Shown in pieces: positions 1 to 10,600 of a stretch of DNA of 53,727 nucleotides. The notes beneath the pieces are model-generated. The model was given only the letters and a program-made list of their open reading frames with translations, was not told where the DNA came from and ran no database searches. This DNA is from a virus, in IMG/VR virus record IMGVR_UViG_3300030060_003273, positions 1-53,727 of that record. One strand, written 5' to 3'. A program made the position numbers and the translations under genes. The number at the start of each line of letters is the position of its first letter. Position 1 is the first letter of the stretch.

Positions 1-2943
1 TGCGAAAGCGGTCCCTGTTGCGAATCTTGCACCTTCTATAGTTAATGTCCTAGTTTCACTATTATCAGCACTTCTCGATAATGTTGTATCTCCTTTAACT
101 TCTAACAATGCAGTGGGGGTGCTAGTCCCAATACCAACATTTCCTCCACTAAATAAAGCGGCATAATTTGTATCTGCCGAACCTACATCAACTGTAAGAC
201 CTGTTGCTGTTGAAGTTCCACTAGTTGCCCCAACAACATCAATATCCATACCTATAACAGTTGATGTTCCTAAACTAGCCGAGTTAACATCTAAGTTAAT
301 TCCAACATCGTTATGTGCGGCTGTTCCTGAACCTGCAACTGTTCTATCAAAATCAACGTGAAGCCCTACTAAATCTTCTGCACCATCTCCAGATGTGTCT
401 GTATTAACCACCATAGATTTACCATCGAAAGTTAATTTAGATTCAGCATCTAATTCAGTTGTAGTAGCACCAACAGTGACAAGTTCATTTTCAGTTGCAC
501 TGTTTAACGCTGTGATAGGACTCGCTACTAAATCAGTTCCATTAATAGCAAATGTTTTACCCGATGCCAAATCTATACCACCATCATCAATATCTAAGAT
601 TTCTACTTCATCTATGTATACAGATATCTTACCATGGTTGGCTGTGCCTGATGCGGTTTTAGTTGTAATTTTAATTTCTTCTGCCGTTTTATTAGAAGCA
701 CCGTTTAATACTTCAATATTCAAAGATTCTGCAGCACCTGTACCCATTTTGAGAGATACATCTGCATTATTAACATCATCATAGATAGTTAAGTCCCCAC
801 CAGTTAAAGCAGTGATTGCTTGTGAAGCATCTACCCCTATAACTGAAGATGATGCTGTAAGACCAGTACCTGCGAATAAAGTTGCTAAAGCACTAACCGC
901 TGTCTTCTGCTCTGTTGACCCGTCCGAATCGAGTGTAGAAAGGAAGTCTCCGTTAGCAGGTGTAACTGTACTCAATTCGGATAAATCCAAAGTTAAGGTA
1001 ACATCACCTGATGTGCCCCCACCTGACAGACCTACTCCAGCAACAACACCTGTAATATCACCCAGTGGGTGCTCTACACAGGTTCTCCACCCGTCATGAC
1101 CTCCTGTAAAGTCTGTTTTAGCCAGATTAGCACAGTTTTCAGTGATTGTGGTATTACCAGCAGCCCCTGCTGCTGTCTGTGTAAGTGTAAGTACACCTGC
1201 ACCGCTATCTGCGACAGAAATCAGAGGGCTACCACCACCGTGCCCGTTAGCATGTTCAATTGCCGCTTTTAATGAAGTGGCGTTAGCAGCAGCCCCACCA
1301 TTCGCATCGAATTGTAAACTAGCAGTGGTTGGTGAGTTTTTAGCGGTATATGTTCTTGATGTTCCATTGGTAGAAATTATAGTAATTGTTTGGTCCTCTG
1401 TAACATTACCTGAAAGAGTGATTGTAGCAGTTGCAGCAGAACTAGCACCGTGATATATGAATTTACCATATTGCCCGTTGCTTAAAGCATGATTCAAACC
1501 AGTTGTATCAAAGGTAACAGCATTACTACCACTGGTAGCAGCATTTTTAATTTCTATGATGTGACCATTAGGGAAAGTACCGTTTGGATTTAGTGTAAGC
1601 GCCCCATTAGTTGGGTCTTTAAAGAAAATATTGGGGCCGTCAAACGTACACGTATCTGCCTGTACAGATTCACCACCTGAAAAGTAGGCAGATGCTGTTA
1701 CATTTGTTAAATTTTCAGTAATTGTTGTATTACCAGCAGAGCCAAGTGTGACTTGTGTTAAAGTTAAGGTACCTGAACTGTCATCTGCTACAGTAATTTT
1801 ACTGGTGGTGTGCCCGTTTGAGTGCTCAATCGCTGACTTTAGTGATGTAGCATTGGCTGCTGCACCGCCATTTGCATCGAACTGTAAACTGGCGGTAGTT
1901 GGAGAATTTTTGGCAGTATATGTTTTAGAAGTACCATCTGTGGATATTATTACTATGGTTTGGTCTTCTGTCACGTTACCAGAAAATGTAATGGTTGCTG
2001 TGGCCGCTTTTGGTTTATCAATTTCAACTTCATTCGGCCCTAATCTATGAGTATGCCTAGTACTACCCATTTTAGCACTATAAAATAATTTAGAATTTAC
2101 AGTGGTACCTGCTTTATTAGCATTTACAGGTGAATAACTCTGCCACATCGCTCCGAATGGTGAAGTAGATAAATTACCTGCTTCAACTCCACTATAGATA
2201 TTATCCAGAGTTTTATTGTTAGCACCATCTATAGCGTTAGCAGCAGTTTCACTACCTAAAGCGCCACCTGTACCTTGTGTAAAGAATATAGGGGTCTGCC
2301 TGTAGTAACATCTCTTATCATGTACTTCTGATGCGTTAAAACCAGCGGGTATAGCACTTGCACTAGCGGCTATAGTCATTCTAACAGTTGCTAACATTAC
2401 ATGTTGATGATTACTAAATGTACCACTTATGTGTGGGTCACTTAGGAATGTAGAAGGTGTAAGAGGAGTATTGGTTAAACTATTAGCAGGTGTACCTAGT
2501 TCATACATCAGGTTGTTATTAGCACTATTACTGGCTACGTATATAGCCACCCACACATCTGTGTTAGCAGAAAAAGGTAGACCTGCTAAAGTAGGTGCAC
2601 TACCACCACTACCTTGATAATTTGCAGTTGTACCTATTGTGAAAGATGCGCTAGAGCCCGGACCATTAGCAAAGTCATAAATTGCCCCATCTATTGCCAC
2701 ATATCCACCTTGCACAGTGACTACTCCACCAGATGTTACAGACACATGTCCCGGTGTAGTGGCACCTACTGCATTTCTATTACTTGCACCTATAGCAAAG
2801 TCTTCTCCACGTATTATACCATTACCGTGAATCGCTCCGTAAAGGCTTGTAAGAGATGGTGAGGTTATTGTGTCTCCGTCTTTAAGACCGTCTGCGTTAG
2901 TAAAGCCGCTTGCTGCTGTATGGCCTGCTAATGGATTTGTCAT
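1..2943 (-). CDS. Tail fibre-like structural protein (3' end outside window)
   Basis: Open from an ATG at 2943 to the window edge, giving 981 codons without a stop, so the C-terminus is missing. A GAGGTGA ribosome-binding site lies just before the start, and the upstream gene ends one base earlier. The protein is rich in Thr, Ser, Gly, Ala and Asn with almost no Cys, as in beta-rich fibres. The N-terminal 150 residues resemble the start of phage fibre or spike proteins. Two copies of a roughly 112-residue module follow at 1672-2007 and 1099-1437. The visible end contains GNVGIGTSTPTALLEVKG, which in many phage fibres precedes a C-terminal intramolecular chaperone (for example peptidase S74). 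That chaperone would lie outside this window, so its presence is an inference. The likely role is host attachment at the distal tail. Fibre-type structural protein: fairly sure; exact function unknown. Confidence 0.8.
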   Translation of the reverse strand, partial: MTNPLAGHTAASGFTNADGLKDGDTITSPSLTSLYGAIHGNGIIRGEDFAIGASNRNAVGATTPGHVSVTSGGVVTVQGGYVAIDGAIYDFANGPGSSASFTIGTTANYQGSGGSAPTLAGLPFSANTDVWVAIYVASNSANNNLMYELGTPANSLTNTPLTPSTFLSDPHISGTFSNHQHVMLATVRMTIAASASAIPAGFNASEVHDKRCYYRQTPIFFTQGTGGALGSETAANAIDGANNKTLDNIYSGVEAGNLSTSPFGAMWQSYSPVNANKAGTTVNSKLFYSAKMGSTRHTHRLGPNEVEIDKPKAATATITFSGNVTEDQTIVIISTDGTSKTYTAKNSPTTASLQFDANGGAAANATSLKSAIEHSNGHTTSKITVADDSSGTLTLTQVTLGSAGNTTITENLTNVTASAYFSGGESVQADTCTFDGPNIFFKDPTNGALTLNPNGTFPNGHIIEIKNAATSGSNAVTFDTTGLNHALSNGQYGKFIYHGASSAATATITLSGNVTEDQTITIISTNGTSRTYTAKNSPTTASLQFDANGGAAANATSLKAAIEHANGHGGGSPLISVADSGAGVLTLTQTAAGAAGNTTITENCANLAKTDFTGGHDGWRTCVEHPLGDITGVVAGVGLSGGGTSGDVTLTLDLSELSTVTPANGDFLSTLDSDGSTEQKTAVSALATLFAGTGLTASSSVIGVDASQAITALTGGDLTIYDDVNNADVSLKMGTGAAESLNIEVLNGASNKTAEEIKITTKTASGTANHGKISVYIDEVEILDIDDGGIDLASGKTFAINGTDLVASPITALNSATENELVTVGATTTELDAESKLTFDGKSMVVNTDTSGDGAEDLVGLHVDFDRTVAGSGTAAHNDVGINLDVNSASLGTSTVIGMDIDVVGATSGTSTATGLTVDVGSADTNYAALFSGGNVGIGTSTPTALLEVKGDTTLSRSADNSETRTLTIEGARFATGTAFA
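1099..1437 (-). repeat. Tail repeat module, copy 2
   Basis: Encodes AATATITLSGNVTEDQTITI, STNGTSRTYTAKNSPTTASL, IEHANGHGGG, LTLTQTAAGAAGNTTI and DFTGG, 113 codons in the fibre gene. It is a near copy of the module at 1672-2007 at protein level, but the DNA shows many silent differences. Confidence 0.85.
1672..2007 (-). repeat. Tail repeat module, copy 1
   Basis: Encodes AATATITFSGNVTEDQTIVI, STDGTSKTYTAKNSPTTASL, IEHSNGHTTSKITV, LTLTQVTLGSAGNTTI and YFSGG, 112 codons. With the copy at 1099-1437 it forms a near-tandem pair separated by about 80 codons. Confidence 0.85.
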
Positions 2944-2944
2944 A

Positions 2945-3298
2945 TTATCTCACCTCCACAAGTATTGAAAACTTTAACTCGTTACCGCTGTTCTTGGTCA
3001 CAGGTTGAACAGTATATCTAAATATTGGAAGAATATCAGTGCTATCTGATGGATTCTTATACTGTAATACTACTTCTCTAATGGGAGTTGTGAATGCAAC
3101 AGTAGTATCTAACTTACCTTCCACTGAAATTGTATGTTCATCAAGTACTTGGACGGAGGGGGTTACTACAACGGATGGCCTACCAGCCCCTCCGTCATCT
3201 GAAGTAGAACTACTACCATCGAATCCAAATACCATTTGGTTTATTTTACCTGCTAATGTTTCTGTCAAATACCTGTGTGCTTCTATTAATATTGGCAT
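2945..3298 (-). CDS. Small tail protein, possible fibre adaptor
   Basis: A 117-residue protein with an ATG at 3298 behind GAGAGGAT. It lies between the hub-like protein and the fibre gene with only 1-2 bases on each side. The N-terminus is helical (about residues 1-25), followed by an acidic Ser/Gly/Asp linker at about 28-40 and a beta-rich remainder containing V..L..EHTISVEG and TPIREVVLQY. The pattern 'helix, flexible linker, beta domain with a REV-type strand' recalls small adaptor proteins that attach fibres to the tail tip. I recognise no specific family. The role is inferred from position and composition. Confidence 0.6.
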   Translation of the reverse strand: MPILIEAHRYLTETLAGKINQMVFGFDGSSSTSDDGGAGRPSVVVTPSVQVLDEHTISVEGKLDTTVAFTTPIREVVLQYKNPSDSTDILPIFRYTVQPVTKNSGNELKFSILVEVR

Positions 3299-3300
3299 AT

Positions 3301-4680
3301 TTATCCTCTCTTAATTAATTCATCTTTTGATTTTGCTGTTCCTATTCTACTATTTGATTGGCTTATTGACCTAACATCTTCTGTCCGACCATGTATACGG
3401 CCACGTGTTTTACTACCAATAATTAACCCTTTAGTGAATCTATTAACTCGTTTGACTTCTATTTTACTTCTAATCTGTATTTGGTCACTAGTTGTCAAAT
3501 TAATAGTGTTAACTTGTTGAGTAGTTTGGTTACCCCTATCAGAGTTATTTGTGACCCCATCTTCTTGAAATTTTTGAAATACATCTTCAATACTACCTGC
3601 TACAGCAGATAAAGTAACATCAGTCATTTTGTTAGTTAAGTCATGTCTTGTTTCTAATACAATACTTTCTTCTACTTCGTTACTATCTGTAAATTTAATT
3701 TGATGTCCGGGGGATATTTTAGAGCCTTTTATAATACCTGTTACCTTTTTAATAGATTTGGCCCTGTTAGCAGTAGCCAATAAGCGCTGACCTATTCTCT
3801 GTGCAGATACCTCAGTAGATGCAGTTGGTACAAATATACCACCTTGTACTTCATTTACTACACCGTCTGTTTGCCTACCTGTGTCCTCTACCCTTACCAC
3901 ATTATCTATGTTGTTAGCCCACTTTTTACCGTATACTGTTACTCTATTTGGAGTGTGTTCTATATTATCAGATGAAGTCCCTCCAGTAACCAAAGAACTA
4001 CTTAGATAATGCTCATTACTTATTTGGTTCTGATGTGTATAATGTAAATTTCCAAATCTATCACCTCTTAAACTCTGACCATCATGTTTGGATATAAACC
4101 TAATAGCAGTTATTGCATCAACATCAAAGAATGAATGTGATAAAAAGTTAGTACTGTGCCTACCCTCGGTCACTTTTGTTGAATTTATACTACTACCTGA
4201 CTGGTCAGCAACTTTCATAGCCAAATCTGTGGTTCTAAACCCTATATCAATAGACTGACCTATTTTAACTAGATTGTCTTCAAAGTCTATGTCAGCAAGG
4301 CTGCGCCCTTTCATATTTGATAGTGAGAATTTGCTACCCTTGGTGGCGGTGGTAGTCGATGTAGAAGGAGCAATTCTGTTTTTGGGATTGCTTTCTGAAA
4401 ATAACAAAACAGGTACATCTATATTACTTTTAAAAATTGAACCACTGTAGTTATTGTTATGTGTTAGTGTAACTTCTTCTTCACCCTCTATTAATCTATA
4501 AGACCTATCATGTGATATATCAAAGTCATTATCCGTTGGTGGTTTGACAACATGGCCTTTAGTACCTTTAGTATATTCACCATGTACAATTGTATTATCT
4601 ATAAATACAGGCCCGAACGATGCTAAAGAGTAAATAGTAGAATCATTTTTACCCGTAATTGTATTATAAGCATTTACCAT
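3301..4680 (-). CDS. Putative tail hub / tail-tip structural protein
   Basis: A 459-residue protein. Its ATG overlaps the TAA of the giant upstream gene by one base (TAATG), and GAGAGTGATATA lies before it, so translation is probably coupled. Residues from about 245 to 375 contain a pattern seen in phage baseplate-hub proteins: RVTVYGKKW, then an Ala/Arg-rich helix (AQRIGQRLLATANRAKSIKK), then TGIIKGSKISPGHQIKF, like the 'x.G.P.l.PGd.v.v' segment of late-control D/gp44-type hubs, followed by a TDVTL strand. The C-terminus is polar and basic (GLIIGSKTRGRIHGRTE). The family match is from pattern memory only. The position between the giant tail protein and the fibre genes supports a tail-tip role. 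Confidence 0.6.
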   Translation of the reverse strand: MVNAYNTITGKNDSTIYSLASFGPVFIDNTIVHGEYTKGTKGHVVKPPTDNDFDISHDRSYRLIEGEEEVTLTHNNNYSGSIFKSNIDVPVLLFSESNPKNRIAPSTSTTTATKGSKFSLSNMKGRSLADIDFEDNLVKIGQSIDIGFRTTDLAMKVADQSGSSINSTKVTEGRHSTNFLSHSFFDVDAITAIRFISKHDGQSLRGDRFGNLHYTHQNQISNEHYLSSSLVTGGTSSDNIEHTPNRVTVYGKKWANNIDNVVRVEDTGRQTDGVVNEVQGGIFVPTASTEVSAQRIGQRLLATANRAKSIKKVTGIIKGSKISPGHQIKFTDSNEVEESIVLETRHDLTNKMTDVTLSAVAGSIEDVFQKFQEDGVTNNSDRGNQTTQQVNTINLTTSDQIQIRSKIEVKRVNRFTKGLIIGSKTRGRIHGRTEDVRSISQSNSRIGTAKSKDELIKRG

Positions 4681-7600
4681 TATATCACTCTCTTTATGTC
4701 TTGCGGGTAACTCAACTGACTATACCTCGCTTTTACATTATAATCGGGTCTATCTTGTTTATCTGTTTCTATTTCGGTAACTCTACGAGGCGCATCAGAA
4801 CGGAAATGCCTCAATGTATTATCTGACATAACCATTCGACCTACACTTTCTGATAGTCCCTTTTCTTTAACTGAGTACAATATTCCACCCACAAAGTCTG
4901 ATTTAATCATACCTGCTGAACCCGAGTCTGTCAAAGTGATAGTAGTATTACCTGCTGAACCTGCAACTGATTGTGTAACATGTACTTCATTACCAATAGA
5001 TTCTGCTATAAAGTCAGATTGGTGTGTAATACAGGCTGCTAAATTGTCAGCGGCTATTTCATTAGATGTAAATGTTAAAGTTTGACTAGATAAACTACCA
5101 CCAGTAGTAGCAGCACTTAATTCAAATGTAGTTGCATCGGTAATTGAAGATACTGTGGCACCTGTAGGTATACCTGTTCCACTAACATTCATACCTATTT
5201 GTAATAATGTAGTACTGTCTATTGTAATAGTAGGGTCATTATTGTAAGCACCTGTGCTGTTAGTAAATGTCAAAGCCCAAGTTTTACCTGATGGGTTTTG
5301 GGCACCTATTGTAAAATTATGAGTGGTCGTCCCAGTAGAAATGAGGGATGCTATATCTCCATTATTCAATTCGCTATAATCTGTTATCGTAATAACGGCT
5401 TTAGCCTTAGCGTCAGTTTCCTTTCTAGTCGATAAGAAATCAGATGTCATAGCCCCTGTGATTAGAGGGCCATGTGCAACAGGCACTGTTAAACTGGTGG
5501 CTGGTGCTAATGCATATACTGGAGAATATGTTCTTGCTGTACGGGCACTAATTGCTTGTAGATTGAACATTCCATATTTACCACCTGATGTAGCACGGTA
5601 AAAGTTATTCCCATTATCAGAGCCATATAAGAAATTAGTTACAGTTACATTATCTAGATTTTCAGTTATAGTAGTGTTACCTGCTGAGCCGACAGTCACC
5701 TGTGTTAGAGTTAACCTGTTTTTACCTATACCTGTACCATCACTATGTTGCTCTACAGTGATTTTATTTTGATGACCTGCTGCATTTTCTATGCAAGTTT
5801 TTAATGCAGTAGCCGCTGCAATTGCATCTGTGTTAATAAACTGTAAACTACCAGCAGTTGTACTACCTTTAGCAGTATATGTTTTAGATGTGCCATCCGT
5901 TGATATTAAAGTGATTGCTTGGTCTACACTACAAGCACCTGAAAATGTAATTGTGGCCCTTGCTTTAGATTGACTTTGAGGTGCGGCAGTCTTTACAGCA
6001 GGTGCATGTCTAAACATCTGCATGTGTGTATTATCCAACGCTCTACTAGGTCTCAGCATAAATTTAATTGATTTATCATAAATATTAGTTCTAGTTTTAG
6101 GACTGTGGTTACTGTCTTGGTAAGGGTTTCCAGAAGGTGTACTGGCTGTTAGATTACCCCAACCTGTGTCATCAAACGGCTCTGCGTAATTACTTACTTC
6201 TAAAACATAGGTTCCTCCTAAAGGCCATATTGTATAACAGTTAGATGATTTTATAACAGCGTTAGTAGGTTGACTTGCCCAACTCATAGATGTCATATCT
6301 AAGTTTAGTAATATTCTATTACCACCTGTGTAAGAACCACCTAGTGCTGCTCTTTGACCTATTTCTCTGTCAGTATGAAGACTGTATGCTTGTGTACCTA
6401 TGGCTACATATTCTCTTTTTTGACCCGTTCTTAAATCACCTAAATTATCTGCATCTATACCTATCCTTGGAGCAGACCTAGATACAGGTTCAAACAAGTC
6501 AACTGCATAACTAAATGTACCTGTTAAAGTTTCAATTCTTCTACTTACACTTGCCTCTGGTTTTAATAAACCGTAATCATCTGCTATACTAAGTCTATCA
6601 CTAATTCCACGTTTAATTTCTGTATCAGCGGGTGCATCATTACTAGCCCTAATCATTCCTTTTCCAAAATTAGGCTCTGCTGTATTAGCAGATAATACCA
6701 TACCTGTGGCTGATGCAGCGTTTGATATATCGTGTAACATACTTTCATTGAATACAGTAGGCCATCTTACTCCTCTACCGTCACCTCTATCTCCTACTCT
6801 AAGTGCAGTTTGTGGATTGAACCAATCTACTTTACTCATATTAGCAACGTCATTATTAGTTGTGTTATCTTCACCACTTAACCTGTCTGTTAAGTCCCCT
6901 TTGAAGATATCAGTGGTTATACGGTCACCTACATTAACATCTAAGTAAGCATCTTCAGGGTCCCAAGCGGGTCTTATTCCAAAACCACGTGCAGGGAATC
7001 TACGTACATCTTCCCCACGAGTGTTACCCCACCAGTCTACCATGTAGTAACGGTGAGCACTAGCAAGTTCGTCTATACCTTTACCCGCATCATCCCCGGG
7101 ATATAACCTTCTAACACTCGATGAGTTTCTAATGGTGCGCACTGGGCAACCAAATGGTCTAGTTATTCTTCTACCATCACTATATCTGACTTGTCTACTT
7201 AGTTGGTCTTCGTTTAACAGAGCAGTAATTTGAGTTAATCTTCCTAGTATACCCTGTTGAACAGATATCAAAGAGTTTGATGAATATTCTGTACTAACAA
7301 TTGTTTCAAAACCTGAACCTGCTCCTAGATAAGTAGATGTATATGCTTCACTTTGTACAAAAGGACCATTATGATAGCCTGCAGAGTTATTAGTCAACAT
7401 GACATTATCTTGTATAACTTGGTTTGATGCACCTGCTATATTATACTGGGCTATATGTGAAATATCAGCGTCTGTGTGTGCCCATGCTATATTATCTAAT
7501 ATTAACCAACCCGCTTGGTCTCCAACGGCTATCTGAGTAGGGTTGTTTTTTACAGCAACAGTATTACCATGACCGTTTGCACTAGTAACTGCTGTTTGTA

Positions 7601-10600
7601 ATTCTAATCTAATACCACCTTTGGTTGTTTCACCATTTGTATTTACATATATTTCAGGTATAGATTCATTAGCATCTTTGTAATCACCTGATGCGTAAGA
7701 ACCACTACTATCAAATACATATTTTCTAATTCTGTCATCTATTGTAGATTTAATAGTTATAGATTCACCATTAATATCACCAATAGTGCCTGTTCTAATT
7801 TGAATTATATACGGGGCTATCTCTAAAAAGGCTCTTGTGTATATAGACCACCTTGGGCGGTTATACGGCTGTCTCAGCCCAAACCTATAGCCAAAACACC
7901 TGTTTCTTTCATAATCTGATAATGAATTGACTTTATTATAAGTTAATTTGGATATACCTTCTGTTGAAGTGCTTGTAATTGATGAATCTTTGTACCCAAA
8001 GCAGTCTAAACTTGTAAGCGGTCCCCAACCTACCATAGCGTCTGCAAACCCATCTAATCGGCTTACAGCAGGCCCTCCTCTACTTCCACCGGGCCAGAAC
8101 CCTATGTAATTATACTGATTCCCGTCTGTAAATCCTGTTACAGTTAGTGTACTTGTAGCAGCAGTGGAGGAAATAGTTACATTACCAGCACTGCCAGCAG
8201 TTGCCTGTGTTAATAATAGAGTATCTGGAGTTGTATCTGTATTAAGAGTATTATCGTCATCGGTTATTTCAACTAATATCTTACCATTATGACCATCACT
8301 GTGCTCAATTGCCATTTTTAATCGCATTGCTATAGCACTAGCAGTAGCATCATTTTGTATTCTTACAATTCTTTCAGTGCCTGTTCCTACAACCGCTGTG
8401 TCAGTAGGAGCAGCACCATCATCAAATGTATAAGCCCTAACAGTACCATCTGTAGATGTTATTGTAATTACTTTAGCATCATAGTCGGCATCATCTGCTG
8501 ATAAACACTTAATTCTAGCCACTGATTGGTAATTACCACCTTGTGGGTTGAGAGTAACAGAGCCATCCACTATAGCATCTATGACAGCAGCAGTGCTAGA
8601 TGCACCTGTATTGTTAATGGCTGTTCCATTAGCGGCTATGCTAGGGGGAGCAGGTGCAGTCATAGATAAATTGAAAGGCCCTTTACTTGCTGCATAGAAG
8701 AAGTCATGATAATGTATAGTTTCAAAGTGCTCAGGTATATTGTTATAACCAACTTTGTCAACAGGCGTATCTGCTGCTCCATTTTTATCGTAAAATCCTC
8801 TACTACTATCATCACTGTACCAAGTAAATGGCCTTCCTAAATTAGGGTGCCAAGCACATAAAAATGCATCAGGGCTGTGTAGACTATTAGTATCTCTAGT
8901 GCCATGTAGTAATTGAGGTAATGTTCTTGTAGCAATGCTTTTATCAGAATTAGTATAAATTTCACCTGCTTCTCTATTGTCATATGGCCCTGATAATTTA
9001 AGGTATACACGGTTAGGACCAGATGCTGAAACCATTGCATCTAGAACTGTTGAAAAGTTATCTGATGGTACACCATTTTCCCAACCTACTACCCCTATAA
9101 AATAATCTGACTTTGCTAATGTTTCTGTAGGAGAATTAGCATCACTAGTTGCCCCTGTTCTATACAAGTAAGTTGCCAACCTTCTTTTACCACTACTATC
9201 AGTATATTCAAGATATTCACCGTAACTTGGACGAACTGGGAATAAATCAGCATTATTAACTGCTATTTTGTAATATGTGAATGTAAGTTCTATTAATGAA
9301 TTAGTAGCAGTAGTATCATTATTAACTCTGAACAAAGTGTCACTATCTATCTGTGTAACATAACTATTAGCGGCAATCCCTGTACCTGTAACAGTCATAC
9401 CTACAGATATTTTATTCATGTCAGCAGCATTTTCTAATTTAATAATTTTAGGATTGCCTCCAAAGGTAGCAGCACTACCTGCTGAATGGTTAGTTGCAAC
9501 TGTTAAGTAAACTGTATCTGTTCTTATTTGGTTACTGTCTTCCCAAACAGTACATACAGGAGTTAAACTTCTGTTTCTATAATGATTTTCATACACATCC
9601 AAGTAACTAGATGGGTAACCACCTAAAGTTATTTGACCACCAATTGCTCCAAATGTGTTACGGGATACTTCATAATAGTTGTCAGGTTTTAACCATTCTA
9701 AATTACGCCATCTTGATGCTGCTACGGAGTTTACACCTTCACTATGAACTACTGACCACCAAGGTACGGTTAGTGTATATCCCGGGGTAGCCTTTTGGAA
9801 CATGTTAGGGTGATAAGGTAAACTTCTACGAGTAAAATGAGGTGATGTATTTTCATTAACACCTAGAGAATTGTATAAACCTAGTGTAGGTATATTGGTA
9901 AACTGGCTACCTGCATCTGGTTCCATATCTAACATTACTTCGTTAATTATTATTTCACAGCCTCTAATGTCAGCCATAGTAGCCTCTGCTAAAACTAATG
10001 TATATGCCCCGTATAAACCACTTACATCATGTTCAATTGCTATAACTGTGTTTACCTGTTGGGTTGTAAGGCTTGAAGTATAACTTGATGTTTGAGAAGG
10101 TGCTAATGTGGCACTACTAGCATTATTATGAAAACCTGTTATTTGTGCAGAAAATAAATTAGGTTGGATTATAATTTGATAGGCTCCTGTTTCCATAGGG
10201 TCAGGGAAGTGCTGGTTAAGTGTATAAGCACCCGCTGCTTCTAATACTATACTATGACCACCTTGTGCGTTTATAGCACCAGCATCACCAACACTGGCTG
10301 CTATACCATAACCTTCGTATTTAATTTTAGTTTCAGTTAATAATGTAAATGCACCACCATGTATATCACTAGGGCTGTGAGCAGCAGTAGGTGTTGAAAA
10401 CCAAATTAAAGGATGTAAGTAAGATAAATTATTACCTGAGTCCGTAGGTGATGTTATATCTGCTTCTAAGTATTCTGTTGATTGATTTTCAGCAAGTTTA
10501 CATGATTGATGTAAATCAAACATACGTTGGTAAGCAGGGTGGGCATAATGCCCGGGCATAATAGCCATTGTTGGTGTAACATAATTATGACCCATACGAG

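Noticed and set aside
395-2862. Open reading frames on the plus strand, for example 395-784, 812-1099, 1748-2050
   Set aside because: They are mirror frames of the fibre gene on the minus strand, with Val/Ser/Ala-rich shadow composition, and lie wholly within coding sequence of the other strand.
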